Shown here: piece by piece, positions 33,120 through 45,223 of the stretch
Numbering within the stretch: position 1 is the first letter of the stretch
Layout of the letters: every line of letters starts with the position of its first letter
Assembly (NCBI RefSeq): GCF_019279795.1
Contig: NC_056739.1
Coordinates: 18,836,910 to 18,900,909 of the forward strand
Source of the DNA: Protopterus annectens
Taxonomy: Eukaryota; Chordata; Ceratodontiformes; Protopteridae
Direction: 5' to 3'
DNA: 64,000 bases
The notes under the pieces: generated by a model
Told to the model about the DNA's origin: nothing
Database searches by the model: none
The model's input: only the letters and a program-made list of their open reading frames with translations
Translations under genes and position numbers: made by a program

Positions 33120-35081
33120 AATCAAAACACCTGGCTATATGTGGAATTGAAGCAGCCATGCTGTCAACTTGAGGGTTTGGATGGATGGATGGAACATTCC
33201 CGATGAATGGGTCAAAAGGTCTGGAAATGGGTCCAGAGTCCATGGTTCCTCCAGAATATGGGCCCATAGAAATGGGAACCAAATTTGTCGAGGCCAGTAA
33301 GGTGCAATGAGCATCATTGTGCTGTTCAATGTGCTGGCTTTCTGAAGTACTTTGGATATTAAGGAAAAGGGTGGAAAAGCATACAGAAGTCTCAGGGGCC
33401 AATCGTGTACGAATGCATCCCTTCGTGACTTCCCGTGGGGGGGGGGGGGGGCAAAGTAGCTGCTACATTTGGCATTCATGGAAGTGGTGAAAAGGTCACA
33501 GCAAGGCTGGCCCCATTTCTGTAAGAGCTCTTCCACAACTTCTTGCTTCAGGGGCCACCCGTGAGGCAACAGAATCGTACTGCTGAGATTTTCTGCTATC
33601 ACGTTGGATTTTCCCAGGATGTGCATTGCTATCAGAAAACACTGAGAAGTGACAGCTTACTGCCACACCCACTGTGCCTCTCGACATAGGGGATATGATT
33701 TGGTTCATCCCTGTTTATGTACCACACTACTGACACGTCTGTTTGAATTGCAATAGTTCCTATCGGAAGAGAGTCATGTAATGCCTATAGCACTGCTCTC
33801 ATCTCTAGGACATCGATATGCAAGTGGTTTTCATGTATATACCATAAGTCTTGAACAGTCATTCCCAGATAATGCTCCCCCACCCGATCTGGAAAGCGTC
33901 CATGGTCAATACAGCCGGAATACAAATGGGCGGCCCAGGGACAACTGGTTCATTTGAAGCCACCAGAGCAGCTCTTTCTTGCATGAATCCATAATGACTA
34001 TCTGATGTGACAGAGGTAGATCCTGCATGGACCACTGGGCAAAGAGTAACCATTGGAAGACACTCATATGCAGGCATGCTACAGGAACTTGAAGAATTGC
34101 CACTGTCATGGTACCCAGAACCTGTAACATACCTTGCCTGAAACTTACTTCTTGACATCAAGGTCCTGATTTGACGGTTAAAGGACTGAATTCTCTCGGG
34201 GGTAAGTTTTGTCACCATTTCTGTTGAATCCAATTCTGTGCATAAAAAAATAATATGCTGTGAAGGCAACATGGCAGACCTTTTGAAATTTATTGTAATG
34301 CCTAGCTTTGAGCAAAGTCTTGTTTCATCCCTCGCTTGCAGTAATAGATGCTTGGTGGTGGCGATCAGGAGCCAGTCATCTAGGTATGGAAACACACGGA
34401 GTACTAGATGTCTCAACTGAGCCGTAACTGCTGCCACACACTTGGTGAACACTCTGGGGGCTATAGTGAGACCAAAGGGCAGGGCTCGAAACTGGTAACG
34501 ACTGGCTCCCAGCCGGAAGAGTGTCTCCTGGATCACCTGTCCGTTTTTATATAGTAGTACGCATCCTGGAGATCTATCGAGCACATCCAATCATCTTTTC
34601 TAAGAAAAGGGAATATAGACTGCAGTATCACCATATGGAACTTTGAGTTTTTGCAGATCTGTTCAATCTGCTGAGATCCAAAATGGGCCTCCAGTCTCCT
34701 GTCTTTTTTGGAACTAAAAAGAACCTTGAGTAAGTTCCGGATCCAATTTGGTCTGCGGGGACCTCTTGGACGACTCTTTTCTAGCAAATTGTGCATTTCT
34801 GATGTTGCATCATCCCTCTGACCAGGTGGGATGTCTGGAATGGACTGATTTATGGGAGGCTGAGTGGAAAAGTGAATGTAATAACCTCTGGATATGATTG
34901 TCTGTACCCATTTGTCTTGAGTGATTTCCAGCCAGGCGCTTGGGTGCAGTGACAAACATCCCCCGACTGCCTCCATAGAAGAACAGACGGGCCTCCTTTT
35001 AGGAATGCTGGAAGGGCCTGCCAGAGAATGCATCTCCATTGCCCTGATTCTGCAGACCCCCCTCTGCCGCGAGGTTGGCAT
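33120..35081 (-). pseudogene. DIRS E reverse transcriptase-RNase H
   Basis: RT from 35081: IISRGYYIHFST, then after a frame change the substrate-binding block; WMCSIDLQDAYYYIK at 34590-34533, LPFGLTIAPRVFTKCV and FPYLDDWLLIATTKH (active site intact) in 34590-33859. RNase H: LTMDAFQIGWGS (first Asp present), a degraded middle near 33790-33660, and HILGKSNVIAENLSSTIL at 33626 onward, followed by CCDLFTTSMNAKCSSYF and MMLIAPYWPRQIWFP of the methyltransferase-like tail (33626-33135). At least four frame changes. Confidence 0.87.
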
Positions 35082-35089
35082 CTTCCATT

Positions 35090-37280
35090 GCTACTTCCCA
35101 CTCTGCCCCTGAGGGACGTTTCACCGCGTGTGTCGGAAAAAACTTTTGGGGACTTGTGGAAACACATTTTTCCACCTTTCTGACCTTTGGGATAAGGTTT
35201 AGAGGGGGTGGAAAAACAGACTCCCAATGGCAGGCAAGGTTTTCCTTTCCTGTTCACACCTGGTCAAAGTTTCTTTCACCTTTGTTCTGAAAAGGGATGA
35301 ACCATTAAAGGGGGCGTTGTTGAAGGAAGACTTGAAGGATTCAGCAAAATTGCATAAACGCATCCAGAAATGTCTCCAAGGAAATTCATGTAGCTGCTGC
35401 CCTACTTGCTCCATCAGCTGCATATGAAATCAGTTACATGGAGGAGTTAATAACTGAATTGAGGGTGGAGGGCTGAGAGGAAACTTTATCTGTGATCCCC
35501 GAAGCTACAGTACCATAAAGAGCATCTCCAAGCTCTTTTAGGAGATCCCTTTGAAGCCTTGTAAAATGGGTCAAGTAATTCAGTGACCACAGGGTAAAGG
35601 CCACTGATGAAAGGGCACACTTTCCTTATCTGTCCATTGTCCACAACTCTCTATTTGGAGGATGGATAGATAAGGTCTCTGACAACTCCTTCCTGGTGGC
35701 TGCCACCACCAAAATCATCACATCTACAGGGACGCCTTTAGTTAAGAACTCTTTCTCAGCAGGAGCAGTAATAAATTTATTGGGCCTCAGCGGAACAGGA
35801 TCTACTGTATCAGGGGAAAGTCCAGGCCTTATGAGAGATCATATTCATTAATTGGTCATAAGAGGGAGACAACCAGGAGGTGGAAGGGCAAGACCCAAAA
35901 GCCTCCAGGTATACAGATTCATCCTCTGAAGGGTTGGTGGTCTTCCAGCCACCCCTCTGTTTCAGGATCTCAAGGATGTCAGCAAGAGAGACATCCTCAG
36001 AGGGGGACTGTGGGGACCCTTCTGAATCATACAGATTGGTATCTGACATGACAGACTCAGGGGCGTCTATGTGCTTCCTCTTGCACAATCTCTTCCGAGG
36101 GACTTCCACAGAGGGGTACTCTGGTGAAGTTTCGGAGGAGACGATGATGCCACCTGCAGCGGCTTCCTGGGGCTCCAGGTCTCTACGCTTGGGGGGAGGA
36201 GGTGATGATGAGACCAACACAGGCACCTGGGAGGGAAGAGAACCTGGGCTAGAGAGTGGAGCTGTCTGGGTTGACAGCACTCTCTCCTTCAGCTCAAAAG
36301 CCCCCTCACTCCACCCCGAAGAGATCCTCCACTTCGGAGAGACAGAGGACCAGCTCTGAGGCAGAGCAGGTGCCTCCGTAGCTGATGCAGAAGCTGAGCT
36401 CAACCTCCCTGTGGCACCGAGGGGTAGAGTTGGATCGGACAACTGCCCAAGTAGACTCCCCTCTCTGGACCAGACAAGTGAATGTTGGTTCCCAGACTCC
36501 TCGAAATCCGATGGACCAGACGAAGTCGGAGCAGATGCCGGAACTGACGATCCTAAAGGAGGTGCCGGTTTCGATGGCTCCACTACTATTGGAACCACAA
36601 TCTTTGGCTCTGATACCACAAGTGGGGTCAGAGGAGGAATTGATGATAGTGCCTTGGATGGTTCCGATTCCTTTGGGGCCGGAGACGATAACATTTTTGC
36701 CAGCACCAGTTTTCGAAGCAGTCTCTTTACCACCCGCTCCATGTCATCATCAGATAAGCTCCTAGAGGAACGGGAGGATAAGGAAGGAGATCTAGCCCTC
36801 TCCAAAATGGATGATCTCAATTTTGGAGTAACTGGCTCAAAGATCATAGACCGTCTCTTAGTTGGTAACTCTGCCAGCTCCATGGTCACAGATGGAGCCA
36901 AAGAGGTGGACTTAGATCTGTCACAGCCAAGAGCCCTTGGTTCTGAAGCGACTATTTTTTAGGTGGCTCCAAAGCTGGATCTGAAATAGCAGACTGTTTG
37001 GAACCTTTTGCATGAGAAGAAGAGGGAGAAGATGGTTTGGAGCTCTGAGAACCCCGCAAAGGACCTTTCAATAAGCCTCTAACCACTAATTTATTCCTAC
37101 TTTCCAGGAGAACCCTGCTACTAAAGCCATGACAAACTGTACAAGGGTCTTGCAAATGGATGGCATCAAGCCAATACACACAGCTAGTGTGGCCATCTGT
37201 GAGAGACATTTTTGAGTACATTGATTACACTTTTTGAACTCTGATTGCCTGGGTTCTTTCTGTTCTTTTTCTTTAGACAT
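35090..37280 (-). pseudogene. DIRS E gag-like protein
   Basis: Start chosen at 37280 (MSKEKEQKEPRQSEFKKC). The zinc block follows across a frame change: KKCNQCTQK, then KMSLTDGHTSCVYWLD, C..CHGF, where one expected Cys is Trp. The middle part is open for 363 aa (36901-35810), Ser/Pro-rich, with the basic block PRKRLCKRKHIDAPES and the acidic SEDVSLADILEILKQRGGW found in all copies. The C-terminal part near 35420-35090 (MRLCNFAESFKSSF, LFRTKVKETLTRCEQE) leads to an RGG-like stretch. Several frameshifts. Confidence 0.82.
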
Positions 37281-37567
37281 GTTTAGAAGCAGAAAGGAAA
37301 ATACCAACACTATCTGCAATAAACAAAACTACAAGCCTAGGTAACTAAATGAAAATTACAAAAAAAAAAAACAGCTCTAAACATGCAACGGAGACTATTA
37401 ACTACAAAAAACACCATGCAAAAAAATATATATACAATATAAATATAATTTTAAATATTAATGTAAAAGCTTTAACCCACCAAATAAGGGCAGCCAACTA
37501 CACATGAACACACCAGTATACCACACTAATAAACTAGAAGCCTATGAAATAAAATGAAGGAATCTTT

Positions 37568-37692
37568 AGGAAGAATCCTCGAACTCAAACGGATTCTCCT
37601 GAGCATGAAAGGAAGACAAACCAGCATGGTGTAGGGGAGCGGTCCTTTAAGTTAAATGGGCCGCTGACAGCCCTCTCACTTAAATGGGTCTC
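37568..37692. promoter_or_regulatory. Three leader hairpins of DIRS E
   Basis: 37568-37600: arms AGGAAGAATCC and GGATTCTCCT around TCGAACTCAAAC. 37638-37665: arms AGCGGTCC and GGGCCGCT around TTTAAGTTAAAT. 37671-37688: weak, CCC/GGG around TCTCACTTAAAT. All loops are 12 nt and alike, whereas the stems differ. Compare the leaders of A and F. Confidence 0.55.
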
Positions 37693-37874
37693 ACAACAAA
37701 GAATAAACGGGGTTAAATGCACTAACTCATAAAAAAGGGAACTAGAGACTATTTGCACATGACAGAAACATGTTTAAACTATGTTTTTCTAATGTAAAAC
37801 TAAGGATAATCCTGAAAAATGTAAATTGAAAACTACTTAGCCACCGAGACAGCCAGAAGACATCCCATTGCTTG

Positions 37875-38025
37875 AGCGGCAAACAAGATCTGGGTATTCT
37901 GCCCTAAGCATCATGGAATAGGGGTTAGCCTTGAGCAGTTGTAGCTCTCAAGCTTTTGTATTAGGCTGAGTCAGAACCAATGCTCGGTTTAATTACTTTT
38001 ATACGAATGTAAATTTGCCTATGTC
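37875..38025. repeat. Right terminal repeat of DIRS E, decayed
   Basis: Inner motif GCGGCAAACAAGATCTGGG is kept; the outer 50 bp are diverged from what the ICR predicts, so the exact end is uncertain. Confidence 0.65.
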
Positions 38026-38055
38026 AAAAGTGAAAATTCAATAAAGGTGTTTGAG

Positions 38056-38862
38056 AAAAAAGTTATGTACTCACCATAATGATGCATCTGAGTTGTCTGA
38101 GTTGTCCTTCCTCAACTACTGAGTTTCAGATCTAACCTCAGTTCCAACTTTGGATCTATAGCTCAAGCTCCTCTCTTTACCCATAACCCACTCCAAACAT
38201 CACATTACCTCAGATCGAGTTTGTTACCTTAACATGACATAGAAGCAGAACTGTAGATAGTTAGAAAACTCAAGAAACATGAGAGCAATGGTATCTGGAG
38301 CACAATCAGGGGAAAAAAAACAAGATGTTATGCCTCCAGGTCATAACAGGAAACCACAGCAATATCTTGCTCCACCAGAAGGGGAATATAGGGAGCGGAG
38401 GTTGAGGAAAGATGAAAACAGATGCATTGTTATGGTGAGTACATAACTTTTATATCTAACTGTTATTTTTTTCATCCATTCCTCAACCACTGGGACAGTC
38501 CCGAACCAGTAAAATCCCAGGGAGGTGTCATGGAAGAATATTCCAGAGTACAGCAGAACCAAACACTGCCCTGTCCCCAGAAAGTATATCCAACTTGTAA
38601 AGAGCTATGAAGGTATAAGCAATGGACCAAGTAGTAGCACCACAAGTGTCATCTGTAGAAGTTTGTGATAAGCAAGCAGAGGAAGTGGAGACTGACCTTG
38701 TTCAATGAGCTCATAGCACTCTTGGTAAAGCCAAATCTTTTTGCTTATAAATGTCAGAAATGCAATCAGTGAACCTTTGAGCAAAAGTGACTTTAGATAC
38801 AGACTGCCCTAATTTAGCTTTGAAAAAGAAAAACAACTGATCAGATTTCCTGAACATTTTTG
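38056..38862 (-). mobile_element. DIRS copy G, 3' end only
   Basis: Left terminal repeat (38056-38228; edge AAGTTATG, TACTCAC, CATAATGAT), ICR (38395-38470) and the C-terminal part of YR up to 38862, where repeat R1 begins. The complement of 38600-38860 encodes degraded recombinase text (a QLFFFFKAKLG block equivalent to QLFVSFADNKLG). The rest of the element is not seen in the window. Confidence 0.78.
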
Positions 38863-39068
38863 TTGCTCAGGCTCTGGATTGCATTGCATAAGTGGAAATT
38901 CCTTAAGATTCCAAGAGCAGGATAAGCTATTTCTTACACTTATTTCACTGAACTGCACTTCTGAAAGGCTTATAATTGTGCTATACAGTTGATCTACTAC
39001 ATTTTGCACTGTTATAAAGCATTTTTATTGTTTCACTGCATTTATGTACTGTTTTATACTGTATAAAT
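38863..39068. repeat. Repeat R1, end part (left of DIRS D)
   Basis: From GTTGCTCAGGCTCTGG to TTTTATACTGTATAAAT; about 95 percent alike by eye to 45907-46115. R1 is not recognised as any known family. Confidence 0.85.
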
Positions 39069-39260
39069 AGAAGTTATGTTCTTACCATAACGTTCCATGT
39101 TAGTTGTCTTCTTCTCGCCTTCTTCTTGCTGGATGGGTTCGGAGCCGACCTCGGCTCCGACTCAGCCACTCTAAAAGCTCGAGAGTTGGTTCCACTGGCT
39201 CGAGGCTCCCCTTATATCCCACAATGCTAGGCGTGAGTTACCTCAGATCTCGTTTGTAAG
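39069..39260. repeat. Left terminal repeat of DIRS D
   Basis: Edge AAGTTATG, TTCTTAC, CATAACGTT; then GGAGCCGACCTCGGCTCC; inner end CAGATCTCGTTTGTAAGC. Inverted copy at 45059-45223. Confidence 0.92.
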
Positions 39261-39447
39261 CTAGGCCCAGCTTATAATAGTAACAAAATAACTATAAACA
39301 AAGTCCACCTCTATAAACCAGGGAGAAGAGAAGGGTAACCTACATCCAGATCCAGGAAAATATGCACAGCAGGATATACCTAAAGTAAGAGGTGGTAGAA
39401 AGAGAGGTCACAATCAAAACTCCTCTAGGTCTGTCCAGGCCAGGGGG

Positions 39448-39575
39448 AAGGAGGGTGGGACGCAAGAAGAAGGCGAGAAGAAGACAACTAACATGGAACG
39501 TTATGGTAAGAACATAACTTCTATATGTTAAGTTGTCTATCTCGCCTTCATTCTTGCTGGATGGGACCGCGTCCC
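39448..39575. repeat. Internal complementary region of DIRS D
   Basis: AACATGGAACGTTATGGTAA and neighbours are the exact complement of the left edge. ATGTTAAGTTGTCTATCTCG onward is the exact complement of the right end at 45223. A clear textbook DIRS ICR. Confidence 0.92.
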
Positions 39576-39596
39576 TAGCACCTTGTCCCGGGTGGC

Positions 39597-40560
39597 CTAA
39601 CGGAACAGACTCTTGAGAACAGTGGAACCAAAGTTAGCTCTATGCCTAGAAGCTAAATCCAACTTATAATGAGAAATGAAAGTGTGAGGAGTAGCCCAAG
39701 TAGCAGCTGCACAAATGGTGTCAATAGGCAGTCTATCTTGGAAGGCTATAGAAGTAGCCAAAGCTCTGGTAGAATGGGCTTTAGGTTTGTTAGGCAGCTT
39801 TTGGTGTCTAATTTCATAAACAAGGGAAATCAGAGATGTTAGCCATCTAGATAATGATACCTTTGAAACTGAAAGTCCCTTTCTGCCTTCTGCATAAGAG
39901 ACAAACAGCTGGTCAGATTTTCTGAATTGTTTGGTTCTATCCAAATAGTACCTTAACTGACGATGAACATCTAGCCAATGCAATTTCTGTTCAGACCTGT
40001 TAGAATATTCTGGAAAAAACACAGGAAGGTCAATGCTTTGATTTAGGTTAGACGCCGAGGCTATCTTAGGTAAAAAGGACAGGTTGGTTCGTAAAGATAC
40101 CCTGTCCTTATGGATCAACAGATAAGGAGGTCAACAGCTGAGTGCATGAAGTTCCGAAACTCTTCTAGCTGAAGTAATAGCTACCAGAAAGAGTGTCTTC
40201 CATGATAGCAATTTTAAAGAACAGGAGGCTGCAGGTTCGAAAGGGGAAAGAATCAAAGAACTAAGAACTAAATTTAGGTCCCAAGGAGGAGGAGGATTTC
40301 TTATAGGAGGTCTGAGAAGAAAAACTCCCTTCAAAAATGCTTTGCAAAGCTTGTGGGACATTATGGCAGACTCTGAAATGCCCACATGAAAGTTAGAAAT
40401 AGCTGCCAATTGAACTTTAAGAGTAGATGGAGATGAACCTGCATGGAAGAGTTCAGCTAGAAAATCAAGGACCATTTGGATGGAAGCAGTGAAAGGATCT
40501 ATGTCCCTTCCATGAGCCCAATAGGCGAAACGTTTCCACTTACTCAAATAAATCTTTCAA
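39597..40560 (-). pseudogene. DIRS D tyrosine recombinase
   Basis: Two open parts. 40547-40131: WKRFAYWAHGRDIDPFTAS, VKVQLAAISNFHVG-type block, FLKGVFLLRPPIRNPPPPWDL and the first catalytic Arg in TSARRVSELHAL. 40118-39597: RVSLRTNLSFLPKIASA, LPVFFPEYSNRSEQKLHW, LDVHRQLRYYLDRTK, HxxR in AHSTRALATS and the catalytic Tyr in SHYKLDLASRHR, ending LKSLFR. A single frame break near 40125 separates them; otherwise all catalytic residues are present. Confidence 0.9.
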
Positions 40561-40564
40561 GTGG

Positions 40565-42710
40565 AAGATTTATGGGAAGCTATCAAAATATCTCGGACAG
40601 AGTGAGATATTTGAGGAAGCCTGGCTAAGGTTGGAACTGGAGGAACCAAGCAGTGAGGTTCAGAGAGGATAGGGAGCGATGAAACTGACCCGACTGATGG
40701 ATCAAAAGATCTGGAACTAGGTCCAGATGCCAAGGTCGCTCCAACAGAAAATGATGAAGAAAGGGGAACCAAACCTGTCGAGGCCAGTAAGGAGCAATGA
40801 GGATCAACGAGGCCTTCTGAGCGATAGCTTTCTGTATCACTTGAGAGATTAGTGGGAAGGAGGAAATGCATACAGAAGTCCCGGGCCAAACTTGGACTAG
40901 AGCGTCTCTGCTGGGTTGGCCTGGTAAAGGGAATAGGGTGAAAAAATCTCTGCACTTGCTGTTTTGGGGAGTAGCAAAAGGTCGCAGCAAGGCTGACCCC
41001 ACTTGAGAAAAATTTCTCTCACAACAGAGTCTTTCAGAGACCACTCGTGAGGCATGAGGATAGCTCTGCTCAATTTGTCCGATTTGATTGGACTTCCGGG
41101 ATGTGCGTTGCTATCAGAAACCGCTGAGAAGAAATCGCCCATTGCCACAGTCTGAGTGCTTCTCGACACAGGGGGTAGGACCTGGTTCCGCCTTGTTTGT
41201 TGATATACCACACTACAGACATATTGTCCGTCTGGATTGCTATCGTTCCCAAGGGAAGAGATTCTTGAAGGGCTTGCAACGCTAAAAGCACTGCTCTCAT
41301 CTCTAGAACATTTATGTGCAAGTGGCATTCGTCTGGTTGCCATGTGCCCTGGACAGTACTGCCGTGATAATGCCCCCCCCACCCGATCAGGGAGGCGTCC
41401 GTTGTCAGAGTAGCAACCGGAGGGGAAGGGACAAAGGGTCTTCCCAACAAGAGCTGAGGGGAAGACATCCACCACAGAAGATGATTTTTGCATGTTTGCG
41501 TAATCATGATGGTGTGGGACATCGGAAGTTGCTGGTATGACCATTGCGTGAAGAGCATCCATTGAAGGATTCTCATGTGGAATCTGGCTAATGGAAGCAG
41601 AGGTATGGCAGCCACCATAATCCCCAACACTTTCAGAACTAACCTGGCTTTGATTCTGTTGCTGCTGAAGAGGAGCGAGACCAGTTTGTGTATGTCTGTT
41701 ATTCTCTGATCTGTTAGTCTACAGACATGTTGACTGTGTCTAGATTTGCGCCTATGAAGGTAATAGTACGACAAGGCGACAAAACAGACTTTTCGCAATT
41801 TATTGAAATGCCTAAATTTTGACAAATGCGAAAGGTGTAGTCCCTGGCCAATAGAAGAAGATGCTTGGTGGGAGCTGTGAGGAGCCAGTCGTCCAAATAT
41901 GGAAACACCTGGAATCCTTGACGTCTCAGGTGAGAAGCTACCACTGCCATGCATTTGGTAAACACCCGGGGGGCAGTGGTGAGACCAAAGGGCAGGGCCC
42001 TGAATTGAAAATGACTGGTTCCCAGCCTGAAGCGGAGGAATCTTCTGGAGCGTCTGTTCATTTTTATGTGATAGTATGCATCCTGAAGGTCTATAGAGCA
42101 CATCCAGTTTCCCTTTCCCAATAGGGGAAGGATGGACTGCAGCGTGACCATCCGAAATCTTGTTTTCTTGACTGACTTGTTCAAGATACTGAGATCCAAA
42201 ATTGGTCTCCAGTCCCCTGTTTTCTTTGGAACTAAAAAGAACCTGGAGTAGATTCCGGATCCTTGCTGGTCTGCTGGAACTGGCTGTATTGCTCTTTTGC
42301 AAGCAGCTTTGAAATTTCCAAAGCTGCAAGATCCCTTTGAGCGGTGGAACATCTGGAAGGGATTTTTGATTGGTTTGGAATGCGAGCGAAGGGAATGGAA
42401 TAGCCTTGAAATGATGGACTGTACCCATTTGTCTTGAGTCAGGGATAGCCAGGCTTCTGGGTACAGTGACAATCTTCCCCCGACTGCCTCCGAAGGTGGG
42501 CAGTCGGGCAACACCTCAGGGATGCTGAAAGGGCTTATCAGAGAAGGCTTCTCGATTGCCCTGGTTCTGCGGACCCCCCCTGCCTCTAGGGCGACGTCTA
42601 CCGTTGTTGTTCCCCCCTCTGCCTCTGGCGGGGAACCGACTCTGTGCGTCAGGCGAAGTCCCTTGAGATTGTTTATGGAACCACATTTTTCCACTTTTCT
42701 GGCCTTTGGG
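40565..42710 (-). pseudogene. DIRS D reverse transcriptase-RNase H
   Basis: RT in the frame 42766-41714: SRFFLVPKKTGDWRPILDLSILN, WMCSIDLQDAYYHIKMN, LPFGLTTAPRVFTKCM, FPYLDDWLLTAPTKH (active site). After a frame change near 41720, RNase H in 41640-41070: LTTDASLIGWGGHYHG, INVLEMRAVLLALQ, QTDNMSVVWYINKQGG, and a damaged HIPEVQSN where others have HIPGKSN. The methyltransferase-like tail follows in two frames (LLRPFATPQNSKCRDFF; LILIAPYWPRQVWFP at 41044-40625). At least three frame changes. Confidence 0.9.
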
Positions 42711-42719
42711 GTAAGGCCT

Positions 42720-44725
42720 AGAAGGAGTGGAGAAACGGACTCAGACGGCAGAAAGAGTCTTGCCATCTGTCTCGCACCTAGTCAAGGTTTCTTTCACTTG
42801 AGGACCAAAAAGAGATGATCCATCAAACGGGGAATTAGTGAATGACATTTTAAAGGGGTCCGCAAAGTTGCATAGCCGCATCCAGGCATGCCTGCATAAG
42901 GCCACACCTGTCCCTGCGGCCCTGCTCGCTCCATCAGCCGCACAAGAGAGGAGGCGCATGGAGGAGTTAGCTATGGAGTTCAGGGTAGCCAGCTGAGTGT
43001 TCATCTTGTCCTGAAAACCCGCAGCCGTAGGATCCTTCAACATGTCACTCGCTTCTTTGATCAAGTCCCTTTGAAGACGAGTAAAATGGCATAGGTAATT
43101 CAGCGAGCATAGCAAAGGTCGCTGGCGAGAACATCCGCTTCCGCACCTGTCCATAGACCTAGATTCTTTGTTAGGGGATGAACAGGCACTGAAGGATCAG
43201 CTAGTTCCTTCTTGGTGGCAGCAGCTACCACCATAGCATCCACAGAAACACCTTTTGTGAGAAATTGCTTGTCAGTTGGTGCTGTTATAAATTTGGAAGG
43301 TCTCCTGGGGTAGGGTCCACTGAATCAGGAGCCGTCCAGGCCTTCTTTGCAACCACCTACATGAGGGGATCAAAGGGGGACACCCAGGAGGTGGAAGGGC
43401 GAGAGCCAACGCCTCAAGATACACAGATTCATCCTCCAAAGGGTTAAGGGCTGGCCAATTTCCCCTCTGTTTCAGGATCTCTAGAATGTCTGCAAAGAGA
43501 CATCTTCAGAAGGGGAACGTGGGAACCCTCGGAATCCTCTAAATCTGTGTCAGAGGTGACAGACTCAGGTGAGTCTATGTGCTTCCTCTTACACTTTCTC
43601 TTCCTAGGGGCTCCCCTGCCAATTCAGGGAGGCCTCGGAAGAGGATGAGATCCCACAGGGGATTCTTGAGGAGCTAGCTCTCTGCGGTCTGGGATGAGGG
43701 AGTGAGTCGACATAACCAAAGGCACCGAAGAGGGAGGGGACGGAGCCGACTGTGGAGTCGAACAAGGTTCCAACACACTCCGCATGACCTCGAATGCACC
43801 CCTGTCCGGCAGAGCCAGAGGTCCCGCTCGAGAAGCTGAGAACCTCCTCGGCACCGACAGAGATGGCTCCGAGGCCGATGTCGGAGCCGAACTCACCAGC
43901 CAAGCACCGAGAGGGAGAGGGGGTCGGACAAGGGTCGATGCCACTCACCCCTCGAACCGACGAGGAGCCGCCGAGATTCTTCAAAGAAGAAATCGGAGCC
44001 GACGGAGCCGAAGACAATTGTATCGGCTCCGACGCTACCACAGTCTCGGTCGAGACGCCTGCCCGAGCTCAAAGGAGTCGGAGGAGGAATATTTATTGAA
44101 ACTAGTTGAGGCATCAACTGATGAGTCGGACTCTGGAGCATTTGGGCCAGTGCCTCGGACTTCAAAAGTCTACTCACTACCCTCTGGAGGTCGTGATCTG
44201 AGAGCCTCGATGACCTGGAGGAGTGAGATCTGTGGCTCCGTTCAGACAGCAAGGGAGACGCTGGAGCCGAATGAACGGAGCCAAGGGACGGTGACCTCGA
44301 TCTCTTTCTAGATGTCGGCTCCGATGGTCTGATCGGAGCCGACCCAGGAATCTCTAATGCCTCGGCTCCAGCCGAGCCGAGAAACCACAGATACTGCAGT
44401 CAAAGACTCATCGGCTCCAGCGGAGCCGATGAAGCAGTAGGTCAAGCCTTAGGCCTCGACTCTGAAGCTGGAGCTGAGGTCTTGAAGCCTTAGAAGGTTT
44501 CCCGATGACACAGAGAGGGAACCTTCAGGCTTGATTAAACCCCTCAAAATGAGTTTATTTTTTTCTCCTGCAGGACTCTAGGGCTGAAGCCATGGCATAC
44601 AGCACAAGAGTCCTGCAGGTGTAAAGGTCCCAGGCAATACACAAGAAGTGTGACCGTCTGTCAGAGACATTTTCTGACAGCACGAGTCACACTTCTTGAA
44701 GCCTGAGACCTTTGTATCATGGACA
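42720..44725 (-). pseudogene. DIRS D gag-like protein
   Basis: The N-terminus near 44725 has lost its Met frame (it reads YVHDTKVSGFKKCDSCCQKMSLTDGHTSCV), but the zinc block is intact. The middle is spread over frames 44252-43893, 44041-43604 and 43944-43624, Ser/Arg-rich (SERSHRSHSSRSSRLSDHDLQRV) and coded by DNA full of TCGGAGCC/GGCTCCGA. The C-terminal block is open at 43154-42741: LNYLCHFTRLQRDLIKEASD, SSMRLLSCAADGASRAAGTGVAL, LFGPQVKETLTRCE. The RGG tail lies near 42640-42580 in the RT-overlapping frame. Multiple frameshifts. Confidence 0.82.
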
Positions 44726-45058
44726 TACTCAAGGACCCTAAGTGTAATCACACACAGAAAAACACACACACACAGATTACACTGATAGGGATTCAAAGGG
44801 AATATTTAAACTAAAGGTAATTAAGTTAAACTTCCCTAATCAACACATACACACCCTAAGGATAGGGAAGGGAGGCCCAAGGCCTTAGGAAAGAACTATT
44901 TTCTTTAGAAAAAGGGGCTGGATAAAGGATATGAAGGGATAATATCCACTACACTAAGGGGAAAGAAAAATACACTAAGCTAGCTTAAGTCTAAAGAATT
45001 TAAACTAGTCTAACTTTCACTAACCTGGAGCCGGTAGAAAACACACCTCGATCGCTGT

Positions 45059-45223
45059 AGCGGCAAACGAGATCTGAGGTAACTCACGCCTAGCATTGTG
45101 GGATATAAGGGGAGCCTCGAGCCGGTGGAACCAACTCTCGAGCTTTTAGAGTGGCCGAGTCGGAGCCGAGGTCGGCTCCGAACCCATCCAGCAAGAATGA
45201 AGGCGAGATAGACAACTTAACAT
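45059..45223. repeat. Right terminal repeat of DIRS D
   Basis: Inner motif GGCAAACGAGATCTGAGG; outer end AGATAGACAACTTAACAT. It lacks the 28-bp edge extension of the left repeat. Confidence 0.92.

Larger units (their letters stand above)
31862..38025 (-). mobile_element. DIRS retrotransposon copy E
   Basis: 6.2-kb DIRS with left terminal repeat, ICR, YR, RT-RNase H, gag, a leader with three hairpins and a decayed right terminal repeat. It lies between H and G, all in the same orientation. Confidence 0.9.
39069..45223 (-). mobile_element. DIRS retrotransposon copy D
   Basis: 6.15-kb DIRS with both terminal repeats, ICR, YR, RT-RNase H and gag, inserted in repeat R1. Genes carry a handful of frameshifts. 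Same family as B and I by gag and terminal repeat text. Confidence 0.93.
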